From Bombyx mori (Eukaryota > Arthropoda > Insecta > Lepidoptera > Bombycidae), in the NCBI RefSeq assembly GCF_030269925.1, contig NC_085117.1, positions 12,338,731 through 12,402,730 of the forward strand: 64,000 nucleotides of DNA. The letters are read 5' to 3'. The position numbers and the translations under genes are program-made. Each line of letters begins with the position of its first letter. Position 1 is the first letter of the stretch. Positions 44,801-53,879 of this stretch are shown here, piece by piece. The notes under the pieces were generated by a model. The model was not told the origin of the DNA. It worked only from the letters and a program-made list of their open reading frames with translations, and did not search any database.

Positions 44801-45310
44801 CGCCTGACAGCTATAGAAGACAGTGCAACAGTAAACGGGAGGCGATGGTTACCCACGAAGCATAACTCAGCCGACGACGTGACCCGAGACGTCCCAATGC
44901 CGTACCACAACGAACATAGGTGGTTCAGAGGGCCAGAATTCCTACGCCAACGAGAGGACCCCTGGCCGACGGAATCGGCGTCAGAAACTACAGAACCGAT
45001 GGGTGAAGTAAATATAGCAGCTGCAGCACCGGCGGGAGCTTCATGGCCGAAGCGTCGCCGTGAAAAGTGGAAATGCCTGCCACGAAACACGCGCATGCGA
45101 GGGAGAAATAATAGCGATATATCCAGGTCCCGACAACGTGGGGCGCACCGTAGACGAGTTCTACGGAGACCAGTAAGAAAACTACTGATCCTGCCCATCG
45201 AAGAAGACCATCCTGCACCGAGAAGAATGCGACGGACTCGCACGGCGGGAGTAATGTGCAGGACGAAACTGATTTTAAATAGTTTTATCGAACAAATAGA
45301 ATTAATATAG
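41825..45310 (+). CDS. Bel/Pao gag-pol frame with internal deletions
   Basis: A 1,161-codon frame; intact Bel/Pao polyproteins are usually much longer. In order: a Gln/Glu/Arg rich N-terminal part with a coiled-coil look (ELARRQVELAAARLATLE); the gag core with LPIFNGNHQDWLSF; two zinc-knuckle type regions (CPVCSNTEHTTTDC; CFRCLQYKNKTHNC); an aspartic protease with ALLDDGSTVTLID; and the first half of reverse transcriptase ending at YVDDYLDNF. Near 44690 the frame jumps straight into late RNase H (TFWTDSKIVLRW), and near 44990 nearly all of integrase is missing; the last 90 codons are in a shifted frame. It cannot supply a complete pol. These are deletions fixed in a copy with otherwise fresh LTRs. 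Confidence 0.85.
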   Translation: MPITRSTGRGRIETEQSPPSETTATTQSMTDITANTVMSLVAPTTESSCAVAVANTEATTKVTEKPGNSKTEAVKQYIAKQNDVPTKQRAGTVKSDRSRNRKEQKIAKAREELARRQVELAAARLATLEAGSDDENSESEYSKSDIDERVGTWLETQPTKTENDDQYKEKPAGACEKQDFSDLTAAITLAVKASREPRYTELPIFNGNHQDWLSFRAAYQETINSFTKTENINRLRRNLKGRAKEAVDGLLITNADPSDVIRSLEARFGRPETIAITELDTLRALPRLTETPRDICIFSSKVTNAVATLRALNCTHYLYNPETTKTMLEKLTPTLRYRYYDFTAIQPKEDPDLIKFEKFMKREAELCSPYAQPEQAGHYSQPAQYNRRTQNVHIVSEKPSRAKCPVCSNTEHTTTDCYIFKKADSNTRWDIAKNKHLCFRCLQYKNKTHNCKPNTCGINDCKYTHNKMLHFDRKIEKTDNSDKETIENINSAWTGKQKQSYLKIIPVQVQGPIGTVDTYALLDDGSTVTLIDEIICKKTGITGPIDPLHIQAINNIKSTETRSRRVNLTLRGLNSRKEIIQARTVNDLHVTAQKIPKEQIDEYSHLRDISDIITYENAKPGILIGQDNWHMLLASKVRRGNRNQPIASLTPLGWVLHGGRTRTLGHHINYINHASETQEDDKIENLVKQYFAMDALCITPRRPKKDPEEQALRILNSNTVHTTDGRYETALLWKTDNVSLPDNYKNSLKRLINIENKLDRNPELKQKYTEQMEALVAKGYAEPAPNTKTENRTWYLPHFAVVNPLKPEKLRVVHDAAARTRGVALNDMLLKEPDLLQSLPGVIMRFRQHNIAVTADIKEMFIQVKLRPEDKDALRYLWRKDQRDDKPPEENRMTSLIFGASSSPSTAIYVKNLTAQKQEATHPEAAVAVQNRHYVDDYLDNFKTLKDAVHITKDFRRKHERKPTSKTFWTDSKIVLRWTRTGSRSYKPYVTQRLTAIEDSATVNGRRWLPTKHNSADDVTRDVPMPYHNEHRWFRGPEFLRQREDPWPTESASETTEPMGEVNIAAAAPAGASWPKRRREKWKCLPRNTRMRGRNNSDISRSRQRGAHRRRVLRRPVRKLLILPIEEDHPAPRRMRRTRTAGVMCRTKLILNSFIEQIELI

Positions 45311-45980
45311 TTAATAAGTAATTACGTAACAAAAATGTATAATCTTAAATTATTTAATATGCAATATGTTAGTGTATCAGATCAGAGAATGTAAATAGAC
45401 CAATAGGAACGATTTGTGGAGCGCTTTCACTACGGTAACATACAGATCAAGGGACCCCCGAAAGTGGCGCGTCGATAGCGCGTCGCGAGATGGGGTACTG
45501 AAATAAATATAAAAGGATGGCCATTTATAGGCAAAAACAGTTCCCAGTGAATCATCGACAAAGAACCATCAGCAAGATAGAAACAGTTCTCAGCGAATCT
45601 CCGACATAGAAACATCAAGACAGAAACAGTTCCCAGTGAATCTTCGACAAAGAACCATCAGCAAGATAGAAACAGTTCTCAGTGGATCTTCGACAGAAAC
45701 AGTTCTCAGCAGATCATCAAGACAGAAACAGTTCTCAGAAGCTCTCCGACAAAGAAACATCAGCAAGACAGAAACAGTTACCAGCAGTTCTCCAATAGTA
45801 CAGTTATCAGAAAACCACCAGTGAATCAGCTACCAGTGAACCAGACAGTTACCTGTGAAACCTCGCTACAGAAGCCGAAACCCATCGAAAGAAACAGCCG
45901 TCTTCTACCAGCGCACAAACAGACAGCAAAAAACATTATTACACGACTCGGAAACAGCCATACAGACCGGGTCGTGTACA
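45255..45980 (+). repeat. Pao-type 3' LTR
   Basis: Same 726-bp sequence as the 5' LTR. The last codons of the polyprotein frame run into it (stop at 45308-45310). Confidence 0.92.
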
Positions 45981-46363
45981 CATTTTTTATTTTGTCGAAA
46001 TATTGTATTTAAAATAAGAATATTGCAACTTACCGTTTGTTGTGGTATTTCCAGGTGTATTAAAAACTTATATAAACTGTGATCTTATTGAAAAAACAAC
46101 GATAATATTACTTTTTTTAAAAGTTCTTTAAGCTGTTTTAAAACGCACTTTTCAACCACTATTTTCAATTTAATTTGACGAATTTTTGGGACCAACTTAA
46201 CTCATATTTAGTACTTCCATAGTTAACTTGGTTTTTCTTCTATACATTGATAAATATTAACATAAACAAAATTAGGTCGATTCCGTGCTACAGGTACTTT
46301 GAGAATCTTCCGCAGGTTTGTCCCAATTTACCCCAGGATCCCAATTTACCCCATGTCATGGTA

Positions 46364-47078
46364 CTCTATTCGTTGACTAAAACAGTGACAAATTTGTCAT
46401 TCGTTTTGTGATTGTCAAATATTGTCAATTGACAAATGACAAGACAATTTCAAATTATGGTTCCAATAAATAATGGCGGATTTGTGGTAAACAAGTGTTT
46501 GTTGTTAAACTATTCATTATTTACATTAGTGATCCGAGCATTTTGAACAATTTTAATGGTTATTGTGTTCTAATAAAACTCGTAATTGGTAAGTTGTTTT
46601 AAACCTAAATTCTGTTTTGTTTGTAAATAGTCTGTAAGTGCGCAATATATTGAACGTGTTATTTTCCCTACTTTCGTCTTCCAATCAGAATGATATTAGA
46701 GAAAGTATAGGTTTTATTTCACATTTTATTAACATACAAAATAGTATTATCTGCAGATGCAGATAGTGTGTATGATAAGCTTTATAAATTTAAAGTTTAA
46801 ATTTTGTTCATTAATAATATTTCGGGATTCTATTAAGACTACTTTTAAAATAAGTTTTATCTCTTGTCTCCTTAATTGTGAAAGCACAGTAATTCAATTT
46901 TATCTGTTAGTATAAAGGTACACTTTGAAATAATGGCTACTTCAGAACATGTAAAAAACTGCACTTTTTGAATTGTTGATATTTAATACGACAGGTGGTT
47001 CTCGCCTTCCTATAAAGACAGAAAAATATTAATCTTTTGCTTGTTTCAGTAGAAGAAGCATCTTAAACGCTAATAAAC
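46364..47078 (+). promoter_or_regulatory. Probable promoter and 5' UTR region of the OSER1-like gene
   Basis: 46380-46590 is non-repetitive and ends at a CGTAATTG|GTAAGT donor (46588/46589); TTGTTTCAG at 47041-47049 is the acceptor, 29 bases before the ATG. This suggests a 5' UTR exon and one 5' UTR intron of about 460 bp. No TATA box was identified with confidence. Confidence 0.5.
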
Positions 47079-47693
47079 ATGACCAGAGAAGATGTAGTTT
47101 TGGGATTTGAAATGGGAAAGTTAGAAATTGAACCTGGCAAACCTAATAAGGAGAGACATCCTGAAAATCCATTTATACCCATGTATCCAGCTAGGAGTGT
47201 GTTCACAAGAGTAGTTAAGAAAAAATGTACATGTATGTCACAAAAGAGATTTTTTAACCGGGGTGTCAGTAAGAAGAAATACAATAATAACATTCTCAAA
47301 GAGCCTGTGTTAAAAATTCTGCAATGTTGTGATAATAACGATATATCAAAGAAATGTAGTCTACCAACAGAAAATAATGAAACATTGAATAGCGACACAT
47401 TAAATTTGTGTACATTGGTGCAAAATTGTAACCAGTTGAAGATATCTTCAGAGTCGAATGAACCACCAACTAAATCAACGCATAGTGATAGTAGCACAAA
47501 ATGGTGGCGAAATGATATTGCTAAGCTAAAAGAGAAAAACCAGGCAAAACAAAGCACCCAAAATAATTCATGTTGTCAGCAGGCTTTGAATCCACCTTGT
47601 GATGTAACAATTGATGAATTAGCTAGTTATTTCGAAACCCTGGTTCACATACCTAAAAAAATGTCTTCAATGGCGGAAATGATGTATATTTAA
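47079..47693 (+). CDS. OSER1-like oxidative stress-responsive serine-rich protein
   Basis: A single coding exon for 204 residues. The last 30 residues carry the family hallmark: DVTIDELASYFETLVHIPKK followed by MSSMAEMMY at the very end, the conserved C-terminal block of OSER1 proteins (DUF776). The N-terminal part is basic with several Cys (KKKCTCMSQKRFF) and the middle is Ser, Asn and Thr rich and probably disordered. Vertebrate OSER1 is longer (about 290 residues) in the disordered part. OSER1 is a FOXO-linked, oxidative stress induced gene in animals; the biochemical role is not settled. The upstream transposon nest ends about 0.7 kb before the ATG. Confidence 0.82.
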   Translation: MTREDVVLGFEMGKLEIEPGKPNKERHPENPFIPMYPARSVFTRVVKKKCTCMSQKRFFNRGVSKKKYNNNILKEPVLKILQCCDNNDISKKCSLPTENNETLNSDTLNLCTLVQNCNQLKISSESNEPPTKSTHSDSSTKWWRNDIAKLKEKNQAKQSTQNNSCCQQALNPPCDVTIDELASYFETLVHIPKKMSSMAEMMYI

Positions 47694-47864
47694 GTATTAT
47701 TATCAGTCTAGAATAAATCTTTGAATTTGATGATAATATTGTGTGTAAAATGATAAAAATTTTGAATATAAAATGCATAAAAAGTATTTCATTCAATATA
47801 CCCACTTCCCAAAATTTACAGTTTTTTTTTTGTAGTGTTTATAAAGTTTTAGTTGTGTGTCGTC

Positions 47865-48680
47865 GAAGTTAGTGCAGACTATCGATAAGGCTTTTTCCAA
47901 ACATCTGGTGTTCCGACCTACGGATGCGCTGCTTCTACAAGGGAGTGGTGTGGTTCATGACCCTTTACAGGACACCGATTTGGTGCCACGCCCTAACATA
48001 TGAAAACGTGACTGCGCTGTGACTTCCGCAGCTCGCGATGACCATAAGGATGAAGGAGTGATTGAGCGTGAAGGCTCCAATCTCGACAGTCCGTGCTGGC
48101 AGAGCGGTCTTGCCTTTTGGCGAACCCGTCCTATGGCTTACGGACCGTGAAAGCGGTCCGTCCGGACGCCTCCTACTGGACTGGTATCTATACCGTGTCC
48201 CCCCAAGGGAACCCACGGCGCAGTGCTGGCACTGCGACGATTGCGATTAGTAGGACACTGTGAAACTGTTCTGGATTCCGGGAGCAGCGAGTCACCCTTG
48301 TCGCGGTCGTAGGAGAGAACCTGCTGCTGGCGACCGTTCTGGCTACGATGCTCGGCAGCGACGCGGCCTGGAAGGCGATGCTCGACTTCTGCTTGTCGCA
48401 GAAAAAGGTGGCGGAATGAGAGAGGGAGAGCTCTTCCCTCTCGGCATCGAAGCGAAGCTGTCGAGCCGAAATACTGATTCTCACCCAGCGGGGTATCTCG
48501 GGACACCAGCGCCTGGGTGGCCTAACTGGCTGTCCCAGAGCCTTCGTTTCGCTTCGAAGGCTCCTTCGGCCAGGTTTTCTTGGGTTGAGCCGCGCGTTTG
48601 GTTGCGTCGGTCAATATTGACCGTCTTTTGCTTTTACTCATTCGATTTAGCATTAGTTTTTTGTAATTGATTAATCATAT
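47865..48680 (+). mobile_element. R1-clade LINE 3' end
   Basis: Frames on the plus strand show the C-terminal part of an R1-type ORF2: a zinc-type CWHCDDC motif at the end of the 48062-48250 frame, then in another frame VTLVAVVGENLLLATVLATM and GSDAAWKAMLDFC with a stop after QKKVAE near 48418. A GC-rich 3' UTR follows to about 48680. Several frameshifts, 5'-truncated. R1, TRAS and SART types cannot be told apart from this piece. Confidence 0.7.
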
Positions 48681-49030
48681 GAGCAGCTTATTGCTTAAAA
48701 AAAACTTAACTTCAAAACATCAACATCAAAGAAAGATGAAAATTTAAGAAAATTAATTTCATACTTCGAACGAATTAAGTATGAACATATTATGTATTCT
48801 CTGAGTTTATTGAAAATAAACACTCTTAAACGACTCTTTATTTTCAATACTTTTAGTACACTAAAGTGCACAAAAGAACAAAAGTACTTTTTCTGTCTCT
48901 TTTAAATCAAGCGCTTACCTCAAAGTATTAAGATCGAAAAAAAATAGTTTAGTTCTTCAATTATATTGTTGATGTTTACCAAAAAATAAAAAAAAATTGG
49001 ACGATGCCACTTCATAGGTGGTGTGATATA
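48681..49030. other. AT-rich spacer, nothing recognised
   Basis: Between the R1-type LINE end and the mariner element; no signal supported. Confidence 0.4.
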
Positions 49031-50337
49031 CCTAGTCAGGTCATAAGTATTGTCACACAGTAAAAACTTTTCTTTTAGAATGCTGGCCACAAAAAAGTTT
49101 ATTGAATTCGAATTTCGAATTGTTAATGAAAATAAAAATGTATACTTTTAGAATTTTACTCATTTTTAAACATGGAGTGGACGCTTAAAGAAGACCGTGT
49201 TGCAGTTATTGCGTTGCATCGTTGCGGTTACGCGCCAATTCAAATTTTTAACTTACTGAAAAATTTTAATGTAACCAAAAGATTCGTTTATCGTACCATC
49301 AAACGATACAATGAAGACTCTAGTGTAGATGACAGGTCAAGAAGTGGTCGCCCTCGGTCTGTTAGGACTCCAGCAGTGATAAAAGCTGTGAAGGCGCGAA
49401 TTCAAAGAAGTCCCAAACGTAAGCAGAAACTGTTGGCCCTTCAGATGGGGTTAAGCAGAACCACGGTGAAAAGGGTGTTAAATGAAAACTTAGGGCTTCG
49501 GGCATATCGAAGAAAAACAGGACATCGTTTGAATGCTCGTCTAATGGACCTGAGACTGAAGAGATGCCGCGCTTTGTTGAAGCGGTACGCGGGAAAAAAA
49601 TATCGGGAAATAATTTTTTCGGATGAAAAATTTTTTACCGTAGAAGAGAGCTACAACAAACAAAATGATAAGGTGTACGCACACAGTAGTGAAGAAGCGA
49701 GCAACCGTATTCCGCGTGTCCAACGAGGTCATTTTCCATCCTCGCTCATGGTATGGTTGGGAGTTTCTTATTGGGGCTTAACAGAGGTACATTTTTGTGA
49801 GAAAGGTGTAAAAACGAATGCAGTTGTGTATCAAAATACAGTCCTGACGAACCTTGTGGAACCTGTTTCTCATACCATGTCCAATAACAGGCACTGGGTA
49901 TTCCAACAAGATTCGGCGCCAGCTCATAGAGCGAAGAGCACACAAGACTGGCTGGCGGCGCGTGAAATCGACTTCATCCGGCACGAAGACTGGCTCTCCT
50001 CCAGTCCAGATTTGAATCCGTTAGATTACAAGATATGGCAACACTTGGAGGAAAAGGCGTGCTCAAAGCCTCATCCCAATTTGGAGTCACTCAAGACATC
50101 CTTGATTAAGGCAGCCGCCGATATTGACATGGACCTCGTTCGTGCTGCGATAGACGACTGGCCGCGCAGATTGAAGGCCTGTATTCAAAATCACGGAGGT
50201 CATTTTGAATAAACTTTAGTGTCATAAGAATCTATGTTTTGTTAAGTTCATTTTGGTATATGAATGGTTACATAATGAATAAACTTGTTTCAATTATTTT
50301 ACATTAAACATGTGACAGAATTTATGACCTGACTAGG
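49031..50337 (+). mobile_element. Complete maT (DD37D) mariner transposon
   Basis: 1,307 bp with inverted ends CCTAGTCAGGTCATAA, identical for 16 bases and similar for about 10 more (TGTCACA). It is flanked by TA at 49029-49030 and 50338-50339. It holds one uninterrupted transposase gene. Intact ends, target duplication and gene make this the most likely active DNA transposon in the window. Confidence 0.93.
49172..50212 (+). CDS. maT-family mariner transposase, intact
   Basis: 346 residues, the usual length. Residues 1-115 form two helix-turn-helix units that bind the terminal repeats, with GRPR at 59-62 between them. The catalytic domain has FSDEKFF (Asp151), QQDSAPAH (Asp247) and NPLDYKIW (Asp285). 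The last two are 37 residues apart, which is the DD37D signature of the maT group rather than DD34D of classical mariner. The C-terminus NHGGHFE is typical. No stop or frameshift. Transposases of this type cut and paste at TA sites. A related dead copy is at 34359-35393 on the other strand. Confidence 0.93.
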   Translation: MEWTLKEDRVAVIALHRCGYAPIQIFNLLKNFNVTKRFVYRTIKRYNEDSSVDDRSRSGRPRSVRTPAVIKAVKARIQRSPKRKQKLLALQMGLSRTTVKRVLNENLGLRAYRRKTGHRLNARLMDLRLKRCRALLKRYAGKKYREIIFSDEKFFTVEESYNKQNDKVYAHSSEEASNRIPRVQRGHFPSSLMVWLGVSYWGLTEVHFCEKGVKTNAVVYQNTVLTNLVEPVSHTMSNNRHWVFQQDSAPAHRAKSTQDWLAAREIDFIRHEDWLSSSPDLNPLDYKIWQHLEEKACSKPHPNLESLKTSLIKAAADIDMDLVRAAIDDWPRRLKACIQNHGGHFE

Positions 50338-50544
50338 TATAAATCCGTTTTTGGATTACTTAGTATTTTAACGGTCTATCGGGAATCCTAGCGTGGCAGC
50401 TAAAATGCCAAGCAGAGATAGATTATAAATACACTATGGCAACTGGCTATGGAGTATACTCTCAGTATATTAGAAGTGTCTGCTGAAAGGGAGCCAATTA
50501 AGGTGGCTCCATAGTGGAAAGATTTTAAAACAGCATCATAAACT

Positions 50545-50775
50545 ACCTTTTTTTATTCCCTACCTATGCTGATAGCCTTGAGAGGCTATTTCAGCTTCAC
50601 CCTAACGTTTGTAGGTGAGCTCACGGGGCTCAACCGGAGAGTTGCTAACACTGACCCTAGCAAGAGCAGTGCTTCGCAGAATCTACCACCGGACCGGAAA
50701 CGCGACCCACTGAGAAGATCCGGTGAGAAACTCAGTGGGATGTGTCGTAAGCGACGGGTTCGACGAGGACGGTGA
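50545..50775 (-). repeat. LINE 3' end, minus strand
   Basis: T-run, CCTATGCTGATAGCCTTGAG, GAGCTCACGGGGCTCAACC, CACTGAGAAGATCCGGTG and GACGGGTTCGACGAGGACGG: the clearest of the short jockey-type LINE ends in the window. Confidence 0.75.
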
Positions 50776-50937
50776 CATCATAAACTACCACACTTCTGTT
50801 CTGTTATGTATAGTTCTATCCTCCATGCATAAAATGATTGCAAGCTAAATCTACGAAAGCAAAAGAAGTTTTGACATTGTGGCTAATTGAAAACAATATT
50901 CAATTTGTTTATTGGAGACTGTCAGTGTCAATAACAG

Positions 50938-51149
50938 CATCTTTGGATATCATGAATAGAAATAAATTTAATTGTTGGTATGGTATATTTTCCGAAGCTT
51001 ATACCTACTCTTCACGCTACTTGTTATTTACTTTAGCTATAGTAGTAATATCAGTTTTATTTGTTTGGGTGTATGAAAAATCCGGATTTTACAAGGTACT
51101 TTTACTACCTATTTTATTAAACAGCGACGTCACAAGTGGTAGAAAGTAG
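50938..51149 (+). CDS. Hypothetical small membrane protein or exon
   Basis: An open frame runs from 50838; the first convincing ATG is at 50952 (MNRNKFNCWYGIF). It contains one strong membrane segment, YLLFTLAIVVISVLFVWVY. An AAG|GTACTT splice donor follows the segment at about 51094, so it may be an exon instead of a full gene. Not recognised; base use is as AT-rich as the surroundings, so it may also be chance. Confidence 0.25.
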
Positions 51150-52350
51150 TAATTGTTAATTCAATTTATGCCGCCACATTTTTAAACGGTACGGAGATCA
51201 AATAGACATTTCAATTTATACATCGAAACGGTATTTTTTACCTAACTCAAACAGATAAAGTGGCTTGTGTGTTCACGAATTATCATAGACCAAATCATAG
51301 ATTATACACTTAATATATTTGAGACCAAATTGATAATCATCACGAAGTATGTTTTGAAGTACCTACGCGAATACGGGCGGAGATTAATGAATTATTAATT
51401 GTAACGATTTTTATTTCGTGTGGCTTAAAGAAAAAGGCCTGGTGTACTGCCATAAGGACTGCGATATGGACAACTTTTTAAGTTTATTTTATTTTTATGA
51501 ACGCAATCCACAGTGAAAAATGAATTTCGTGTAATAAAAGTCATAACCCCTACAAAATATAATTTTGCGTACCTTATTATTTCATTCTTTGATTTTTGTT
51601 CAGCATACTGCGATCAACCCGTATTTGCATGGGTATTGTGACGTAGGTACTGTAAGCCCGCACGCGTAGGTACCACTATTCTACCTATTTTTGCGGCTAA
51701 GCAGTCATGCGTTGTACTTTAACGGTAGGCCTGCCCGTTGTATAATATATTTAAGAATTTGTCCTCATGTCCCATTTACGTTGTGATGTGTTTGGGTCCC
51801 GGTAACCACTTTAGAGCACGCAGACCACGAGCTTCTGCACACATCTAGGTGACCATAAACAAAAACTCTGAAGTAAAATTTCTTGATTCTCTGAAGTTTC
51901 TTGGTTACAGCTAATTTTCAAAATAAGCAAACATTCAAATTTAAATGAATTCGATTTGTCAACGAATTCCATGATGTGCGTCCAAGAGAATTTTACCAAT
52001 CCAACAAGTCAATAATGAAATCATGTGAAAAAAGGGAAAGTAATTTTGAGATTCCTTTTTTAAATGCGATTGAGCGATCTTGTTAGTTAGTACACAAATA
52101 GGCACTTAGTTAAAAGAAGAATGAAAAAATATTATAGTAGAATAGACATTATTCATTTAAAGTAACGCAATACCCTAAATGAAACACTAGCTTTTTATTT
52201 ATAATTTTAGCTTGTATTCCACCATCCACAGCATTTACAGGATCAAATCTTCCTTTTTAAGCTAGTAAAATGTTGAGAATGTAATAAAAAAATTCTAGTG
52301 CAGACTTGCTTGCAAGACTTCATAGTAATTTTGTAATTACCTATGTACCA
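51150..52350 (+). repeat. Spacer with an old Bm1 SINE
   Basis: 51520-51855 is a diverged plus-strand Bm1: GTGTAATAAAAGTCATAA, AAGCCCGCACGCGTAGGTAC, TGCGGCTAAGCAGTCATGCG and CCCGGTAACCACTT in Bm1 order. The rest is AT-rich with nothing recognised. Confidence 0.55.
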
Positions 52351-52359
52351 GAAAAGAAC

Positions 52360-53524
52360 TCTTCGTCGTAATCAACGAGTATGACGAGGATGGTGACCGG
52401 TGCTTGGGATTCTAAAACCACCGAGAGTGAATCCGACAAGACATGTTTCGGGCGACCGTGGCTTTGCGTTGCCTCGGTCTGATAAGTAATTAGCGGCGGC
52501 CACGTTAAGAGGGTCTTTGTGTCGCGCCGCTTTGTCGAAGTAGCGTTCTGACGTTTCCTTAAGATACTTACGTATCGTTAATAGATTTAGGTCGCTGTGA
52601 AGATATACATTCCTCACATACCACGGTGCTTCCACGGATATCCTGCAGAAACGGGATTGGATGACCTGGAGAGAATTTAACAAATGTCCGGACCGCCTGA
52701 GCGAACACTTGCGTACGTTCTGTCAAGACTTGCATAGGTCACGACAGAACGTATGCAAGTTTTGTAGAGTGTCACCTTGTTATGAAGGGACTCACTTCGC
52801 TTGCAGATCATGGGGTAGAGTCGAAAGAATAGGAAGGCGGCTCGGTCGCGTAGTACTAACTTAATGTGGGGTCCGAATGTCATCCCCCGTCGAGTGACGT
52901 CTAAGTAATTAGCCTTCGAAACCCACAGTAACTTATGAGTTAGTTAGTAAATTAAGCGGTTGTGCTAAACATTGTCGAAAGGCTTCGCGATATTGAATTC
53001 CCGTGGGGACGGATCTACGTGTATTAGGCCTACTAAGATGTGCTCCGTGAGGCGGTGCACTCGCTGAATGAACGGGTGTTTCGCGCGGAATCCGAACGGT
53101 TCTTCGTTCAGGATGCCTTTGATGAAGGTGATGAAGTCCCAGAGGCGTTTGCGTAATAGTTGCTCGAATAATTTTGCTATCATAGGGAGGAAGCTGATCG
53201 GGCTGTAGCTCGCGGGATCATTTTTAGGTTTTCCAGGTTTGTGTATGCCGATAACGTCCGCTTCTTTCCACACCGCAGGAAAGATACAGTTTGTCATATA
53301 GCGGTTATAGCGGCATTTCAAATGGAGATCAACATGATCGTTAGTTGGACGGGTAAAATTTTTAAAACGGGTTTTTGATTCCGTCGGAGCCGGTGGCTTT
53401 CCGTGGTTGTAAGTTCGCGTGACAAATGGGGATCTTCATGACTATTTTGGTCTCGAACCAATCCGTAAGTATTAAAGGCAGCATCCGACATTTCAACAGT
53501 GTTGCGATACAGTAACCCTCTCAT
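52360..53524 (-). mobile_element. Jockey-clade LINE remnant with internal deletion
   Basis: Minus-strand frames in order: 53321-52965 is the start of the reverse transcriptase domain (FPAVWKEADVIGIHKPGKP, then SYSPISFLPMIAKLFEQLL, then GFRAKHPFIQRVHRLTEHI); then most of the palm is missing; 52883-52677 and 52683-52372 are the C-terminal part (YKTCIRSVVTYAS; QVIQSRFCRISVEAPWYVRN; ERYF). It belongs to the same family as 3685-4646. Several frameshifts and a deletion; dead. A frame at 53871-53578 may be an upstream piece. Confidence 0.75.
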
Positions 53525-53879
53525 TACATCCTAGACTCTGCTCGGACGGAGCTACCAATAGCCGTTACCGGTCTGCGCTAATATCTTAACGGAACTAATT
53601 CGTGTGCTTTCGGTACTGTAGATAGACGCGCCGTCCTTCGTAACTCAAAAGCCTGAAACGGAGCATTTTTGTGTATTTCGTAGTTAGGGGATTTTAACAG
53701 CGGGTACTTAGGATCCCGGTCTGCTGGAGCGTTTTTATTTTTTACCGCAAGACTGTTGTGTTTCGGCTCTAAAGGTCTATCGATGTTTGATGCTGTCTTT
53801 TTAAACTTAGTTTGATTTGAGACCAAAATAGTTATGAAAATCATGAGCACTTCTCGTTGAACAACTAGCACTTATTAAA

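Larger units (their letters stand above)
41008..45980 (+). mobile_element. Bel/Pao LTR retrotransposon, identical LTRs, internally deleted
   Basis: 4,973 bp with 726-bp direct LTRs that begin TGTGCAGGAC and end GTGTACA, flanked by CATTT on both sides (41003-41007 and 45981-45985). The two LTRs look identical by eye along their length, so the insertion is recent. The internal region has one long frame with gag, protease and part of reverse transcriptase, but lacks a large part of pol. It could be moved only with proteins from a complete relative. Confidence 0.9.
37733..46361 (-). mobile_element. TA-flanked DNA transposon, copy R, inverted and interrupted
   Basis: The reverse complement of copy L can be followed in three pieces: 37733-37857, 38560-39647 and 45981-46361, each matching the corresponding part of 37440-35858 almost base for base. 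TA flanks are at 37731-37732 and 46362-46363. The gaps are filled by a 702-bp insert (37858-38559), a related TA-flanked element (39648-41000) and a Bel/Pao retrotransposon (41008-45980). Confidence 0.85.

Noticed and set aside
41692..45243. Many open frames on the minus strand across the Pao element
   Set aside because: They are antisense shadows of the long gag-pol frame; their composition is that of its complement.
41389..46012. Splicing between LTR leader and the gag frame
   Set aside because: No convincing donor and acceptor pair was found; the polyprotein ATG at 41825 needs none.
48138..48506. Minus-strand frame of 122 codons
   Set aside because: Antisense to the R1-type LINE end.
53578..53871. 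97-codon minus-strand frame upstream of the jockey remnant
   Set aside because: Could be a piece of the LINE's first ORF but no zinc-knuckle or other hallmark is visible; not listed as a gene.
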